In this document: piece by piece, positions 12,491 through 21,272 of the stretch
Layout of the letters: every line of letters begins with the position of its first letter
How positions within the stretch are numbered: the stretch's first letter is position 1
Source of the DNA: DASYVD01 sp050693035
GTDB taxonomy: Bacteria > Actinomycetota > UBA4738 > CALAEC01
Reading direction: 5' to 3'
Assembly: GCA_050693035.1 (NCBI GenBank)
Contig: JBOGWB010000059.1
Coordinates: 1 to 33,501, forward strand
DNA: 33,501 nucleotides
Notes under the pieces: model-generated
Told to the model about the DNA's origin: nothing
Database searches by the model: none
What the model saw: the letters and a program-made list of their open reading frames with translations, nothing else
Program-made: the position numbers and the translations under genes

Positions 12491-12960
12491 TGGCCGTCCC
12501 CGCGCGGAAGGTTCGCCACCTCCCAGAGCCGCGGCCCACGCTCCGGCCGGTCCGTCAGCCTCCCCGGCCCGCTCGACGAGCACGTCGAGGGACCCCCTTC
12601 GCGTTGTTCGCCCTGGCCGTCGTGACCGTGCTGATGGTGCTGCTGGCGAGTGGCCAGGCGATGGTGGCCCAGGAGGCGTTTCGGGTCGCCGATCTGACTC
12701 GGTCCGTCGAGCGGCTGGAGGAGGGACACGGCCAGCTCCGTCTGAAGGTGGCCGAGTTGACCTCCCCGCAGCGGCTCGTTCGGGCGGCCCGGCGGTTCGG
12801 GCTGGTCCTTCCGGACCGCGTGGAGATCCTCCAGATCGACCCCGTTCGTCCCGGAGGCGGTACCGGGGGGACCGATGAAGGGACGGGCGGGGTCCACCTC
12901 CCCGAGGGAGAAGCCGGACCGGTGCTCGCACAGGGTGAAGGCGGGGGAGAGGAAGGATGA
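12490..12960 (+). CDS. ftsL: FtsL-like cell division protein
   Basis: This 156-residue bitopic protein lies in the position where ftsL is found. A basic, Pro/Arg-rich cytoplasmic tail (1-35) is followed by one membrane helix (about 36-56) and an extracytoplasmic heptad-like segment (about 62-91, VADLTRSVERLEEGHGQLRL) expected to form the coiled coil with an FtsB/DivIC partner. Then comes the short ARRFGLVLPDRVEIL segment that ends many FtsL proteins. The last ~40 residues are a Gly/Glu-rich disordered tail. Sequence conservation in FtsL is low, so the name rests on topology and synteny. The gene overlaps rsmH by one base and ftsI by four (ATGA). Confidence 0.8.
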   Translation: MAVPARKVRHLPEPRPTLRPVRQPPRPARRARRGTPFALFALAVVTVLMVLLASGQAMVAQEAFRVADLTRSVERLEEGHGQLRLKVAELTSPQRLVRAARRFGLVLPDRVEILQIDPVRPGGGTGGTDEGTGGVHLPEGEAGPVLAQGEGGGEEG

Positions 12961-14675
12961 GACCGCCGGCCGGCAGGCTGGTGGCCCTGCTGGCCGCGTT
13001 GGTATTGGCGTTCCTCAGCGTGGGCGGCCGGCTGATGGTCCTCCAGCTCCGCGACGCGGAGCAATACGAGGCGATGGCCCTCGATCAGCGGGTGCACCGG
13101 GTGGAGCTCCCCGCCACCCGCGGCAGCATCCTCGACCGCGCCGGTCGGGTCATGGCCCTCTCGCTTCCCGCTGCGGCCATCTACGCGGATCCCTTGCTCG
13201 TTCGGGACCCCGCCGGGACGGCTTCCCGGCTGGCCCCGCTCCTGGACCTGCCGCCGAGACAGCTGCGGCGGGCGCTTTCGGCGCCGCGGCGATTCGTGTA
13301 CCTGGCCCGCCGGGTGGATCTCGACGTGGCCCGGAAGATCGAGCGCCTGAGCCTTCCGGGCATTGGCCTGCTCGACGAGAGCAAGCGGCACTACCCGGCG
13401 GGCGGCCTGGGCTCTCAGGTGGTTGGGTTCGTGGGCATCGACGACGTGGGGCTCGCCGGGCTGGAGCTCGAATACGAGGACCTCCTGGCCGGGCGACCCG
13501 GCGAGATGGTGGTCGAGCAGGATCCCGCCGGACGGGCCATCCCCCAGGGCGAGCGACGGGTGGTTCCGCCGGCGGCGGGGGCGGACATCGTGCTCACCAT
13601 CGACCGGGATCTCCAGTACCAGGCGGAGAGAGCGTTGGCTGCCGCCGTGAAGGCGAACCAGGCGAAGGGGGGAAGCGTCGTCATCATGGACCCCGCGACG
13701 GGGGGGATCCTGGCGATGGCAACGTATCCCCGGTTCGACGCCAACCGGTTCTCCGAAGCGGAGCCGGAGGTGATCCGGAACCGTCCGGTAACCGACGTCT
13801 ACGAACCCGGCTCGGTGAACAAGGTGATCACCGCCGCGGCGGCTCTGGAAGAGGGGATCATCAGCTTGCACGAGGTGCTCCGAGTTCCCGACAACTTCCT
13901 TCTCGGCGACAAGGTCTTCCACGACGCGCATGGGCACCCGGTCGAGCGGATGACCCTCACCGATATCATCGCCAAGTCGAGCAACATCGGAACGATCATG
14001 GTTGCCGATCGGCTCGGGAAGGAGCGCCTTGACTCCTACCTCCGGCGGTTCGGATTCGGTGTGGAGACCGGGATCCGGTTCCCGGGCGAAGCCGACGGCA
14101 TCCTGCTCGAGGCCGAGGACTGGTGGGTCACCAGCATGGGGACCATCCCGATCGGTCAGGGGATCGCGGTCACGCCGCTGCAGATGCTTTCGGTGTACGC
14201 GACGGTGGCGAACGAGGGCGTGCGAGTGGAGCCGACGCTCGTGCGCGGTCACGTCGAGCCCGGGGGCAGGTTCGTGCGGAAGCCGACTCCGGCGCGCCGG
14301 CGGGTCGTGTCTGCCCGCACCGCGCGGACGCTGTCCCGGATGCTGGCACAGGCGGTCCGGGAAGGGACGGGCGGAGCCGCGGAGATCCCCGGCTACTGGG
14401 TGGCCGGGAAGACCGGGACCGCGCGGAAGCCGCTCGAGGACGCACTCGGCTACAGCGACCGCTACATCGCTTCGTTCCTGGGGTTCAGCCCGGCGCGTGA
14501 TCCCCGGATCGTCGTGGCCGCCATCCTCGACGAGCCCGTCACCGTGTACGGTGGCATCGCCGCCGCGCCACTCTTTCGAGAGGTCACGAGGTTCGCCCTG
14601 GCGCACCTCCAAGTCGCACCTGAACGTCCACCGCGAGTCCCCCCGGTCGCGGAGCGGTCGTGTACCGGGTGCTAG
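12957..14675 (+). CDS. ftsI: Septal peptidoglycan transpeptidase FtsI (PBP3, class B PBP)
   Basis: This DD-transpeptidase of 572 residues cross-links septal peptidoglycan with FtsW. A very short cytoplasmic N-terminus and one membrane helix (about 8-28) anchor it. The dimerisation domain starts at RVHRVELPATRGSILDRAG. The penicillin-binding triad is complete: SVNK with catalytic Ser286 and Lys289 (in YEPGSVNKV), SSN at 341-343, and KTGT at 485-488. No PASTA domains follow; the protein stops soon after the transpeptidase domain with an odd SCTGC end. The start overlaps ftsL (ATGA) and the last 16 nt overlap the likely murE start. An extended -10-like motif covers its stop codon. Confidence 0.95.
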   Translation: MRPPAGRLVALLAALVLAFLSVGGRLMVLQLRDAEQYEAMALDQRVHRVELPATRGSILDRAGRVMALSLPAAAIYADPLLVRDPAGTASRLAPLLDLPPRQLRRALSAPRRFVYLARRVDLDVARKIERLSLPGIGLLDESKRHYPAGGLGSQVVGFVGIDDVGLAGLELEYEDLLAGRPGEMVVEQDPAGRAIPQGERRVVPPAAGADIVLTIDRDLQYQAERALAAAVKANQAKGGSVVIMDPATGGILAMATYPRFDANRFSEAEPEVIRNRPVTDVYEPGSVNKVITAAAALEEGIISLHEVLRVPDNFLLGDKVFHDAHGHPVERMTLTDIIAKSSNIGTIMVADRLGKERLDSYLRRFGFGVETGIRFPGEADGILLEAEDWWVTSMGTIPIGQGIAVTPLQMLSVYATVANEGVRVEPTLVRGHVEPGGRFVRKPTPARRRVVSARTARTLSRMLAQAVREGTGGAAEIPGYWVAGKTGTARKPLEDALGYSDRYIASFLGFSPARDPRIVVAAILDEPVTVYGGIAAAPLFREVTRFALAHLQVAPERPPRVPPVAERSCTGC

Positions 14676-16207
14676 AATCTCGGCTGCTCCGCCAGTCCGT
14701 GGTCCTCGACCCGCCCTTGAGATTCCACGTCCCTCTGCGCGAAATGCTGGCCGCCCTCCCGGACGCGGAGGTGCGCGGCGATGCCGCCGTCCCCGTCTCC
14801 GGGCTCGTGTACCGGTCGGCTGAAGCCCGGCCCGGATCCCTCTTCTTCTGCGTTCCCGGGACGAAGGTCGACGGGCATGACTTCGCGCTCGAGGCCGTGA
14901 CGAACGGGGCGGTGGCCACGGTGGTCGAGCGGTGGATCGATCTGGATTCATCCGCGACACAGGTTCGCGTCTCATCGGTTCGGGAAGCGATGGGGCCGAT
15001 GGCCTCGGTCTTCTACGGGCGCCCCTCGGACCGGATGGTCCTCGTGGGGGTCACGGGGACCAACGGCAAGACCACCACCACGTTCATCCTCGAGGGGATC
15101 TTTCGCGCCGCCGGCCTCGTTCCGGGGGTCATCGGGACGACCGGGGCCCGTGTCGATGGGCGGCCCGTGCCCATCGAGCGGACGACACCGGAGGCCCCGG
15201 ATTTCCACCGCTTGCTCGCGGACATGCTGGAACGAGGGGTCGGGGCGGTGGGAATGGAGGTCTCCTCTCACGGGCTCGACCAGCACCGCGTGGGCGGCGC
15301 CCGGTACACATGCGCCGTGTTCACCAACCTCTCCCAGGACCATCTCGACTACCACGGGACGATAGACGAGTACTTCCGAGCCAAGGCCCGTCTCTTCACT
15401 CCGGAGATGTCCGATCGCGCCGCGGTGAATCTCGACACTCCGGAGGGACGGAGGCTGGTCGGGAAGATCGGCGCGTCCCTGCCCGTGTTGACCTACGGGG
15501 TCGCGGAGGACGCCGACCTCCGTGCCACCGATGTGGTGGTCCGGACCGACGGCTTGGAGTTCCGCGTCGACGGGCGATCCGTCCGCTCGCCGCTCCGCGG
15601 AGCGTTCAACGTGCACAACTGCCTCGCCGCTCTCGCCGCGGCGCGCGAGGTGGGAATCGACGACGATGCGGCCGTGCAGGGCGTCCGTTCGGTGCGGGGC
15701 GTTCCGGGACGGTTCGAGCCCGTGGACGCGGGCCAACCGTTCCAGGTCCTCGTCGATTACGCACACACTCCCGACAGCGTCGACAACGTCCTGGGGGCCG
15801 CCCGAGCGCTCGCCGGCTCTCACCGCGTGATCGTGGTGCTCGGATGCGGCGGGGACCGCGACCGAGGGAAGCGCCTCCTCATGGGTGAGGCAGCCACCCG
15901 ACGCGCCGACCTCTCCGTGATCTCCAGCGACAACCCACGGTCGGAGGACCCGGGCGCGATCATCGCCGAGATCGAGCAGGGCGCTCGGCGTGGCGGCGGC
16001 CGTTACGTGGTGGAGCCTGATCGCCGTGAAGCCATCCGGCTGGCGCTTCATGAAGCGAGCCCGGGCGACGTGGTGGTGATCGCCGGAAAGGGCCACGAGA
16101 CCGGCCAGGAGTTCGCCGACCGGACCATCCCGTTCGACGACCGGGTGGTGGCCCGGGAGGAGCTCGCAACGCTCGTCGAGGGAAGCCGCCGGGAGGGCGG
16201 GACGTGA
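14660..16207 (+). CDS. murE: UDP-MurNAc-L-Ala-D-Glu:meso-diaminopimelate ligase MurE
   Basis: MurE adds the third peptide residue to the peptidoglycan precursor in the cytoplasm, using ATP. From GTG 14660 (GGAG 5 nt upstream) it has 515 residues; GTG 14699 (502 residues) is an alternative nearer the usual length. The N-terminal UDP-binding domain has SGLVYRSAEARPGSLFFCVPG. The ATP-binding P-loop is GTNGKTTT (133-140), the substrate motif is TTPEAPDFHRLL, and the expected carbamylated lysine is Lys242 in YFRAKARLF. DNPR at 424-427 is the signature for meso-diaminopimelate rather than lysine, so the wall is mDAP type. GKGHETGQEF closes the C-terminal domain. The stop overlaps murF (GTGA). Confidence 0.97.
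   Translation: MYRVLESRLLRQSVVLDPPLRFHVPLREMLAALPDAEVRGDAAVPVSGLVYRSAEARPGSLFFCVPGTKVDGHDFALEAVTNGAVATVVERWIDLDSSATQVRVSSVREAMGPMASVFYGRPSDRMVLVGVTGTNGKTTTTFILEGIFRAAGLVPGVIGTTGARVDGRPVPIERTTPEAPDFHRLLADMLERGVGAVGMEVSSHGLDQHRVGGARYTCAVFTNLSQDHLDYHGTIDEYFRAKARLFTPEMSDRAAVNLDTPEGRRLVGKIGASLPVLTYGVAEDADLRATDVVVRTDGLEFRVDGRSVRSPLRGAFNVHNCLAALAAAREVGIDDDAAVQGVRSVRGVPGRFEPVDAGQPFQVLVDYAHTPDSVDNVLGAARALAGSHRVIVVLGCGGDRDRGKRLLMGEAATRRADLSVISSDNPRSEDPGAIIAEIEQGARRGGGRYVVEPDRREAIRLALHEASPGDVVVIAGKGHETGQEFADRTIPFDDRVVAREELATLVEGSRREGGT
14670..14678 (+). promoter_or_regulatory. Possible internal extended -10 promoter element before murE
   Basis: TGC-TAGAAT (14670-14678) is an extended -10 (TGn followed by TANNNT) over the ftsI stop codon. 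No -35 is obvious. A start near 14685 would exclude GTG 14660 and make GTG 14699 the start of murE on that transcript. A similar TGG-TAGAAT lies at 27900-27908 inside yggS. Confidence 0.3.
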
Positions 16208-17592
16208 GGCCGCGGAAACTCTCCTCCGTCGCGGAGGTCACCCGGGGGCTCCTTGCGGGTGAGGACGGAGACGTGACCGGGGTGGCCATCGACAGCCGTG
16301 AGGTTCGTCCCGGCGAATTGTTCGTGGCTCTGGCCGGGGAGCACGCTGACGGCCACGACTTCCTGGGTCCGGCGTTCTCTGCGGGCGCCGCCGGCGCGCT
16401 CGTGGAGCACCAGGGGGACCATGCTGGCCCAGTTGTCGTCGTCCCCGACACGGGCCGCGCTCTCATGGACCTCGCCGCGGACGAGCGGCACAACCTCAGG
16501 GCGACCGTCGTGGGCATCACGGGATCCACCGGGAAGACCTCGGTGAAGGACCTCACGGCTGCGGTCCTGGCGACGCGGTTCCGGGTCCACGCCAGCCCGC
16601 GGTCGTTCAATACCGAAGTCGGCGTCCCGGTCACCCTCCTGTCCGTCGACGACGAAGACGACGTCGTCGTGTGCGAGATGGGCAGCCGCGGACGTGGACA
16701 CATCACGCTCCTGACGGAAGTGGCCCGGCCACGAGTCGGTGTGGTCACCAACGTCGGCCTGGCCCACATGGAGATGTTCGGCTCCCGGCAGGCGGTGGCC
16801 GATGGCAAGGCCGAGTTGGTTGAGTCGCTCCCCGAGGACGGGATCGCCGTGCTGAACGCGGACGATCCCGTGGTCCGCGCGTTCCACCGGCGCACCCGAG
16901 CCCGGGTGATCCTATTCGGCACCGCCGCGGAGGCCGACGTCCGGGGGGAGGACCTCGCGCTCGACCGAGACGGTCGTCCGGCCTTCACCCTCGTGACTCC
17001 GACGGGAATGGAGCGCGTGGAGCTTTCCGTCCCCGGCGAGCACATGGCGTGGAACGCGCTCGCCGCCGCGGCATGCGGGATCGGGCTGGGACTCACGGCG
17101 GGGGAGTGCGCGGCCGGACTAAAGGAAGCGCGTGTGTCGCCGTGGCGGATGGAGGTGCTCGAGACGCCGGGGGGGCTCCGCATGATGAACGACGCCTACA
17201 ACGCCAATCCGGCCTCGATGACCGCCGCCCTGCGCACGGCCCGGGTGATGGCAGGAGACGGCCGGTGCGTCGCCGTGCTCGGCGAGATGGCCGAGCTCGG
17301 GTCGATCAGCGCCGAGGAGCACGCGCGCATCGGCGAGCTCGTGGCCCGGCTGGGGATCGAGCGCCTGATCACGGTGGGGGACGCCGCCCACGTGATCGGC
17401 ATCGCGGCGCTCCGGGAGGGCGTCGAGCCCGGCCTGGTGACGCGGTGCTCGACGGTGGATGAAGCGGTGGAAGCCGTCCTGGCCGACTCCAGACCCGGGG
17501 ACCTGGTCCTGGTCAAGGCGTCTCGCGCCATCGGCCTGGAGCGACTCGTCGAGCGCCTGATGGACGCGGGGAACCGGGAGGACGCAGGATGA
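16204..17592 (+). CDS. murF: UDP-MurNAc-tripeptide:D-Ala-D-Ala ligase MurF
   Basis: MurF attaches D-alanyl-D-alanine to UDP-MurNAc-tripeptide, completing the pentapeptide. The length of 462 residues is normal. The N-terminal domain shows GVAIDSREVRPGELFVALAG (26-45). The P-loop is GITGSTGKTSVK (104-115), followed by NTEVGVPVTLL, the MurF-type substrate contact, and VGVVTNVGLAHMEMFGS. The C-terminal domain carries NDAYNANPASM and AVLGEMAELG. GTG 16204 overlaps the murE TGA (GTGA), and the gene ends in an ATGA overlap with mraY. No ddl gene for D-Ala-D-Ala synthesis is present in this cluster, so it must be elsewhere in the genome. Confidence 0.97.
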   Translation: MRPRKLSSVAEVTRGLLAGEDGDVTGVAIDSREVRPGELFVALAGEHADGHDFLGPAFSAGAAGALVEHQGDHAGPVVVVPDTGRALMDLAADERHNLRATVVGITGSTGKTSVKDLTAAVLATRFRVHASPRSFNTEVGVPVTLLSVDDEDDVVVCEMGSRGRGHITLLTEVARPRVGVVTNVGLAHMEMFGSRQAVADGKAELVESLPEDGIAVLNADDPVVRAFHRRTRARVILFGTAAEADVRGEDLALDRDGRPAFTLVTPTGMERVELSVPGEHMAWNALAAAACGIGLGLTAGECAAGLKEARVSPWRMEVLETPGGLRMMNDAYNANPASMTAALRTARVMAGDGRCVAVLGEMAELGSISAEEHARIGELVARLGIERLITVGDAAHVIGIAALREGVEPGLVTRCSTVDEAVEAVLADSRPGDLVLVKASRAIGLERLVERLMDAGNREDAG

Positions 17593-18650
17593 ACAGCATC
17601 CTCATCGCCGGGGCCATCGGCCTGTTCTGGACCCTCCTGGGCACGCCCGTCGCCATCCGGCTCTTCCGCGTGCTCGGGTGGGGACAGCGGGTCCGAGAGC
17701 CCGGGCCCCACTACCCCAAGCACCTGGAGAAGATGGGGACGCCGACGATGGGCGGGCTGGTGATCCTGGGGGGGACCCTCTTCGCCTATCTCGTCTCCGG
17801 CCTGACCTTCGGACGCATCACCACCACCGGCATGCTGGTGCTGGGAGCCGCGGTCGGGCTGGGACTGGTGGGGTTCGTGGACGACTACGTGAAGATCCGT
17901 CGGCCTCGCCAGCACTCGCTGGGCCTCAACAAGACCGCGAAGCTGGCCGGGCAAGCCGTCGTCGCGGTGCTGTTCGCCCTGGCGCTCACCAGGCTGACCA
18001 GAGCCGGCACCGACATCTCGTTCATCCGGTCGACCGGACTGAACCTGGGCATCGCGTTCTTCGTGTGGGTGTTCATCATGGTGGCCGCGACGGCGAACGC
18101 GGTGAATCTGACCGACGGTCTGGACGGGCTGGCGTCCGGCTCGGTGGCCATGGTCATGGCCTCCTACGTGATCATCGCGTTCTGGCAGTTCCGCCACACG
18201 TGCGCGTTCACCCCGACACCCGGCTGCTACGACGTGAACCTGGCCAACGCCCTGGACCTGGCCATCGTGGCCGCGGCAGCGATGGGCGCCGTCACCGGGT
18301 TCCTGTGGTGGAATGCCTCGCCGGCGAAGATCTTCATGGGCGATACCGGTTCCCTGGCGTTGGGGGGACTCACCGCCGCCCTCGCCATCGCCACCGAGAC
18401 GCAGCTGCTCCTGGTCATCCTGGGCGGTCTGTTCGTCCTGGAGACCACGTCGGTCATCCTCCAGGTGATCGCGTTCAGGATCTTCCGCCGGCGCCTGTTC
18501 CGCATCGCCCCGATCCACCACCACTTCGAGCTCCTGGGGTGGCCGGAATTCACCGTCATCGTGCGGTTCTGGATCATCTCCGGCCTCATGGTGGCGTTCG
18601 GTCTGGGCCTCTTCTATGCCGACTTCCTGGCGCGTGGAGGGATCGAGTGA
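17589..18650 (+). CDS. mraY: Phospho-MurNAc-pentapeptide translocase MraY
   Basis: MraY transfers phospho-MurNAc-pentapeptide from UDP to undecaprenyl phosphate and so makes lipid I at the inner face of the membrane. It has 353 residues and about ten membrane helices. Catalytic and Mg-binding signatures are complete: FVDDYVK with Asp98/Asp99, AVNLTDGLDGLASG with Asp176 and Asp179, AKIFMGDTGSLALGG with Asp252, and the PIHHHFELLGW loop (His310-312). The N-terminal KMGTPTMGG (48-56) is typical. One loop (GYxxx CAFTPTPGCYDVN, around 204-217) has two cysteines and is longer than in E. coli, as often in actinobacteria. Start and stop overlap murF and murD. Confidence 0.97.
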   Translation: MNSILIAGAIGLFWTLLGTPVAIRLFRVLGWGQRVREPGPHYPKHLEKMGTPTMGGLVILGGTLFAYLVSGLTFGRITTTGMLVLGAAVGLGLVGFVDDYVKIRRPRQHSLGLNKTAKLAGQAVVAVLFALALTRLTRAGTDISFIRSTGLNLGIAFFVWVFIMVAATANAVNLTDGLDGLASGSVAMVMASYVIIAFWQFRHTCAFTPTPGCYDVNLANALDLAIVAAAAMGAVTGFLWWNASPAKIFMGDTGSLALGGLTAALAIATETQLLLVILGGLFVLETTSVILQVIAFRIFRRRLFRIAPIHHHFELLGWPEFTVIVRFWIISGLMVAFGLGLFYADFLARGGIE

Positions 18651-20032
18651 ACGAGCTCCGAGAGCGCCGCTTCCTCGTGGTCGGTTTGGCGGAGAGTGGA
18701 CGGGCGGCGGTGCGGGTGCTTCGGGACCTGGGAGCGGTCGTTCGGGTCACGGAGGCCCGCCCCGCCACGGAGATCGCGGAGGCGGTTTCTCAAGCGGAGG
18801 CCGCCGGGGCGGAGGTCCTGGCGGGCGAGCACGCCCCCGAGCACCTCGACGGGGCTGACGTCGTGATCACCAGCCCGGGGGTTCCCGAGGGCGCCGACGT
18901 CCTGCGGTGGGCATCCCAGAAGCGGGTCCCGATCTGGAGCGAGCTGGAGCTGGGGGCTCGCCTGGCCACGACCCCCTACATCGCGGTCACCGGAACGAAC
19001 GGAAAGACCACCACGACGCAGATGATCGCGGCCATCCTCCGAGCGGATGGTCGTGACGCCGTCGCCTGCGGCAACGTGGGGCTGCCGTTCTCTACCGCCG
19101 CGGTGGAGGACCACGACGTCTTGGTGGTGGAGGCCTCGTCGTTCCAGCTCCGGTTCCACGAGTCGTTCCGTCCGAAGATCTCGGTCCTCCTGAACCTGGC
19201 CCCGGATCACCTCGATTGGCACGGTTCGTTCTCGGCCTATCGCGACGCCAAGGCCCGGGTGTTCGCCCTCCAACAGAAGGACGATACGCACGTGGGGAAC
19301 CGGGACGACGTGCATGCGGCCCCGGTGTCCCGCCGAGCTCCCTGTCGCGTGGTGTGGTTCACGCTCGGAGACCCGCAGGCGGGCGAGGCGGGCTACGTGG
19401 GGGAGGAACTGGTGCTCCGGCTGGACGGCGAGGAGGTGGTCGGCCGGCCGAACGCAGAGACCGACACGATGCGATCGGATGCCGCGGCAGCCGCAGCCGC
19501 AGCCGTCTCCTTCGGCACCGACCCCGCGTCGGCCGGCGCCGCGCTGTCCGGATTCGAGGCCTTGCCCCACCGGGGGACCGTCGTGGCGGAAGTGGCGGGA
19601 GTCCGATTCATCGACGACTCGAAGGCCACCAACCCCCACGCGGCGCTGGCGGCGCTGTCAGGGCTGACCGACGCCGTGCTCGTGGCAGGGGGGAGGAGCA
19701 AGGGGGTCGACCTGTCTCCGCTCGCAGCGGCCACGGCCTCCCTCCGCGGGGTGGTGGCGATGGGGGAAGCGGCTGCGGAGCTCGTCTCGCTGTTCCAGGC
19801 CGATGTCCCGGTTCGAACGGTATCCACGATCGAGGCCGCCGTGGAGGAGGGATTCCGGATGGCCCGCCCGGAGGGGATCGTGCTGCTGGCCCCGGCCTGC
19901 GCGAGCCAGGACATGTTCCGGGATTACCAGGAGCGAGGGGAGCGGTTCAGCGCGGCCGCCCGCGCGCTCGTGACCCGCGCTGGGGCGGAGTCACCGCGGG
20001 GCTCCGAAGGAAGGCGGGCGGCCCGTGGATAG
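18647..20032 (+). CDS. murD: UDP-MurNAc-L-alanine:D-glutamate ligase MurD
   Basis: MurD adds D-glutamate to UDP-MurNAc-L-Ala. GTG 18647 overlaps the mraY TGA (GTGA) and gives 461 residues with the Rossmann-type UDP domain at the very start (RFLVVGLAESGRAAVRVL). The P-loop is GTNGKTTT (116-123), followed by EASSFQLRF and LNLAPDHLDWHGSFSAYRDAKARVF, which carries the expected carbamylated lysine. The C-terminal domain shows FIDDSKATNPHAALAAL and VAGGRSKGVDLSPL. An alanine run (AAAAAAAAVSFG, from about residue 280) marks a helix before the C-terminal domain. The last 8 nt overlap the GTG start of ftsW. Confidence 0.97.
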   Translation: MNELRERRFLVVGLAESGRAAVRVLRDLGAVVRVTEARPATEIAEAVSQAEAAGAEVLAGEHAPEHLDGADVVITSPGVPEGADVLRWASQKRVPIWSELELGARLATTPYIAVTGTNGKTTTTQMIAAILRADGRDAVACGNVGLPFSTAAVEDHDVLVVEASSFQLRFHESFRPKISVLLNLAPDHLDWHGSFSAYRDAKARVFALQQKDDTHVGNRDDVHAAPVSRRAPCRVVWFTLGDPQAGEAGYVGEELVLRLDGEEVVGRPNAETDTMRSDAAAAAAAAVSFGTDPASAGAALSGFEALPHRGTVVAEVAGVRFIDDSKATNPHAALAALSGLTDAVLVAGGRSKGVDLSPLAAATASLRGVVAMGEAAAELVSLFQADVPVRTVSTIEAAVEEGFRMARPEGIVLLAPACASQDMFRDYQERGERFSAAARALVTRAGAESPRGSEGRRAARG

Positions 20033-21272
20033 CGCCCCCCGCACGGGTTCTCGACGGTCGGGGCCGCCCCACCTCCGGGTGGTCGGGCCCGACGAGCGTC
20101 CGGCGAAGGGGATTCCCGATCGGCCCACCGACGATCCCGGTCGAGTCCCGGCGGGACGTCCCGACCGCGCCGTGCGGCTCCTCCTGGCGTCGACCCTCTC
20201 CCTCACGGTGATCGGCTTGGTGATGGTGCTGTCGGCGTCGTCGGTGTCGGCCTTCGCCCGATTCGGTTCCAGCTTCATATTCTTCCGGCGCCAGATCGTC
20301 TACGCCCTCGTCGGTGCGGCAGCCCTGTGGGTCACCTCGCGGATGCGGCACCGCGCGTGGGAGCGGCTCGCGGCTCCTCTGCTTGCGGGAACCGTCGTGC
20401 TGCTCGCTCTGGTTCTGCATCCCTCCGCAGGGACCGTGGCGGGAGGGTCGGCCCGGTGGCTGATGGTCGGACCGGTGACCGTGCAGCCGTCCGAATTGGC
20501 CAAGCTCGTGGTGATCGCATTCGCGTCGGCCCTCCTGGCCAGGAGGTGGCATGAGCTCCACGACGTCGGGAGGCTGACGATGCCGCTCCTTCCAGTCGTC
20601 GGGCTGGTGTGCGCGCTCATCATGCTTCAACCGGACCTGGGAACCACCGTGGTGCTGGCAGGCGCCGTGTTCGCCCTCCTCTTCGCGGCCGGCGCCCGGC
20701 TCCGGCATCTGTTCCTGGGCGCGGTCGGCGCCGCGACCCTGGGGTTCGCGCTGATCTCCGTGAAGGAGTACCAGTGGAACCGACTCATCGCGTTCCTCGA
20801 TCCGTGGGCGGATCCACAGGGAGCCGGCTATCAGATCATCCAATCGACGATCGCGCTGGCGTCGGGCGGACCGCTCGGGGTGGGGCTGGGAGCCAGCCGG
20901 CAGAAGTGGCTCTACGTGCCCAACGCCCACACCGACTTCATCTTCTCGATCATCGGCGAGGAGCTCGGCCTGGTCGGTAACCTCGCGGTCCTGGCGCTCT
21001 TCGGGATGTTCGTCTATGCGGGCATCCGCATCGCCATGCGGACTCCGGACGCGTTCGGTCGGTTCATGGCGGCGGGTATCACGGCTTGGATCGGGTTGCA
21101 GGCCGTCGTGAACCTCGGGGCGGTCTCCGGCCTGCTTCCAATCACCGGCGTTCCGTTGCCCTTCGTCTCCTTCGGGGGCTCCGCTCTCGTGGTCTCGTTG
21201 GCAGCGGTGGGCATCCTCGTATCCATCGGGCGCCACGGCCGTGCCGGCGGCCGGGGAAGGTCCCGCCGGTGA
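20025..21272 (+). CDS. ftsW: Septal SEDS glycosyltransferase FtsW
   Basis: FtsW polymerises lipid II at the septum together with FtsI. The protein has 415 residues. GTG 20025 overlaps murD by 8 nt, with GGAAGG about 12 nt upstream. A cytoplasmic, Pro/Arg-rich N-terminus of about 48 residues is followed by ten membrane helices. SEDS signatures seen are MLQPDLGTT (about 206), the large loop SVKEYQWNRLIAFLDPWADPQGAGYQ, ALASGGPLGVGLGASRQKW, HTDFIFSIIGEELG and FVSFGGSALVVSLAAVGIL. Synteny with ftsI, murD and murG separates it from the elongation homologue RodA. The C-terminal tail is short and basic (GRAGGRGRSRR). The TGA overlaps murG (GTGA). Confidence 0.95.
   Translation: MDSAPRTGSRRSGPPHLRVVGPDERPAKGIPDRPTDDPGRVPAGRPDRAVRLLLASTLSLTVIGLVMVLSASSVSAFARFGSSFIFFRRQIVYALVGAAALWVTSRMRHRAWERLAAPLLAGTVVLLALVLHPSAGTVAGGSARWLMVGPVTVQPSELAKLVVIAFASALLARRWHELHDVGRLTMPLLPVVGLVCALIMLQPDLGTTVVLAGAVFALLFAAGARLRHLFLGAVGAATLGFALISVKEYQWNRLIAFLDPWADPQGAGYQIIQSTIALASGGPLGVGLGASRQKWLYVPNAHTDFIFSIIGEELGLVGNLAVLALFGMFVYAGIRIAMRTPDAFGRFMAAGITAWIGLQAVVNLGAVSGLLPITGVPLPFVSFGGSALVVSLAAVGILVSIGRHGRAGGRGRSRR

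Noticed and set aside
12555..14975. Minus-strand reading frame of 806 codons opposite ftsL, ftsI and murE
   Set aside because: The translation is Arg/Pro/His-rich without domains, and three well-identified genes occupy the plus strand.
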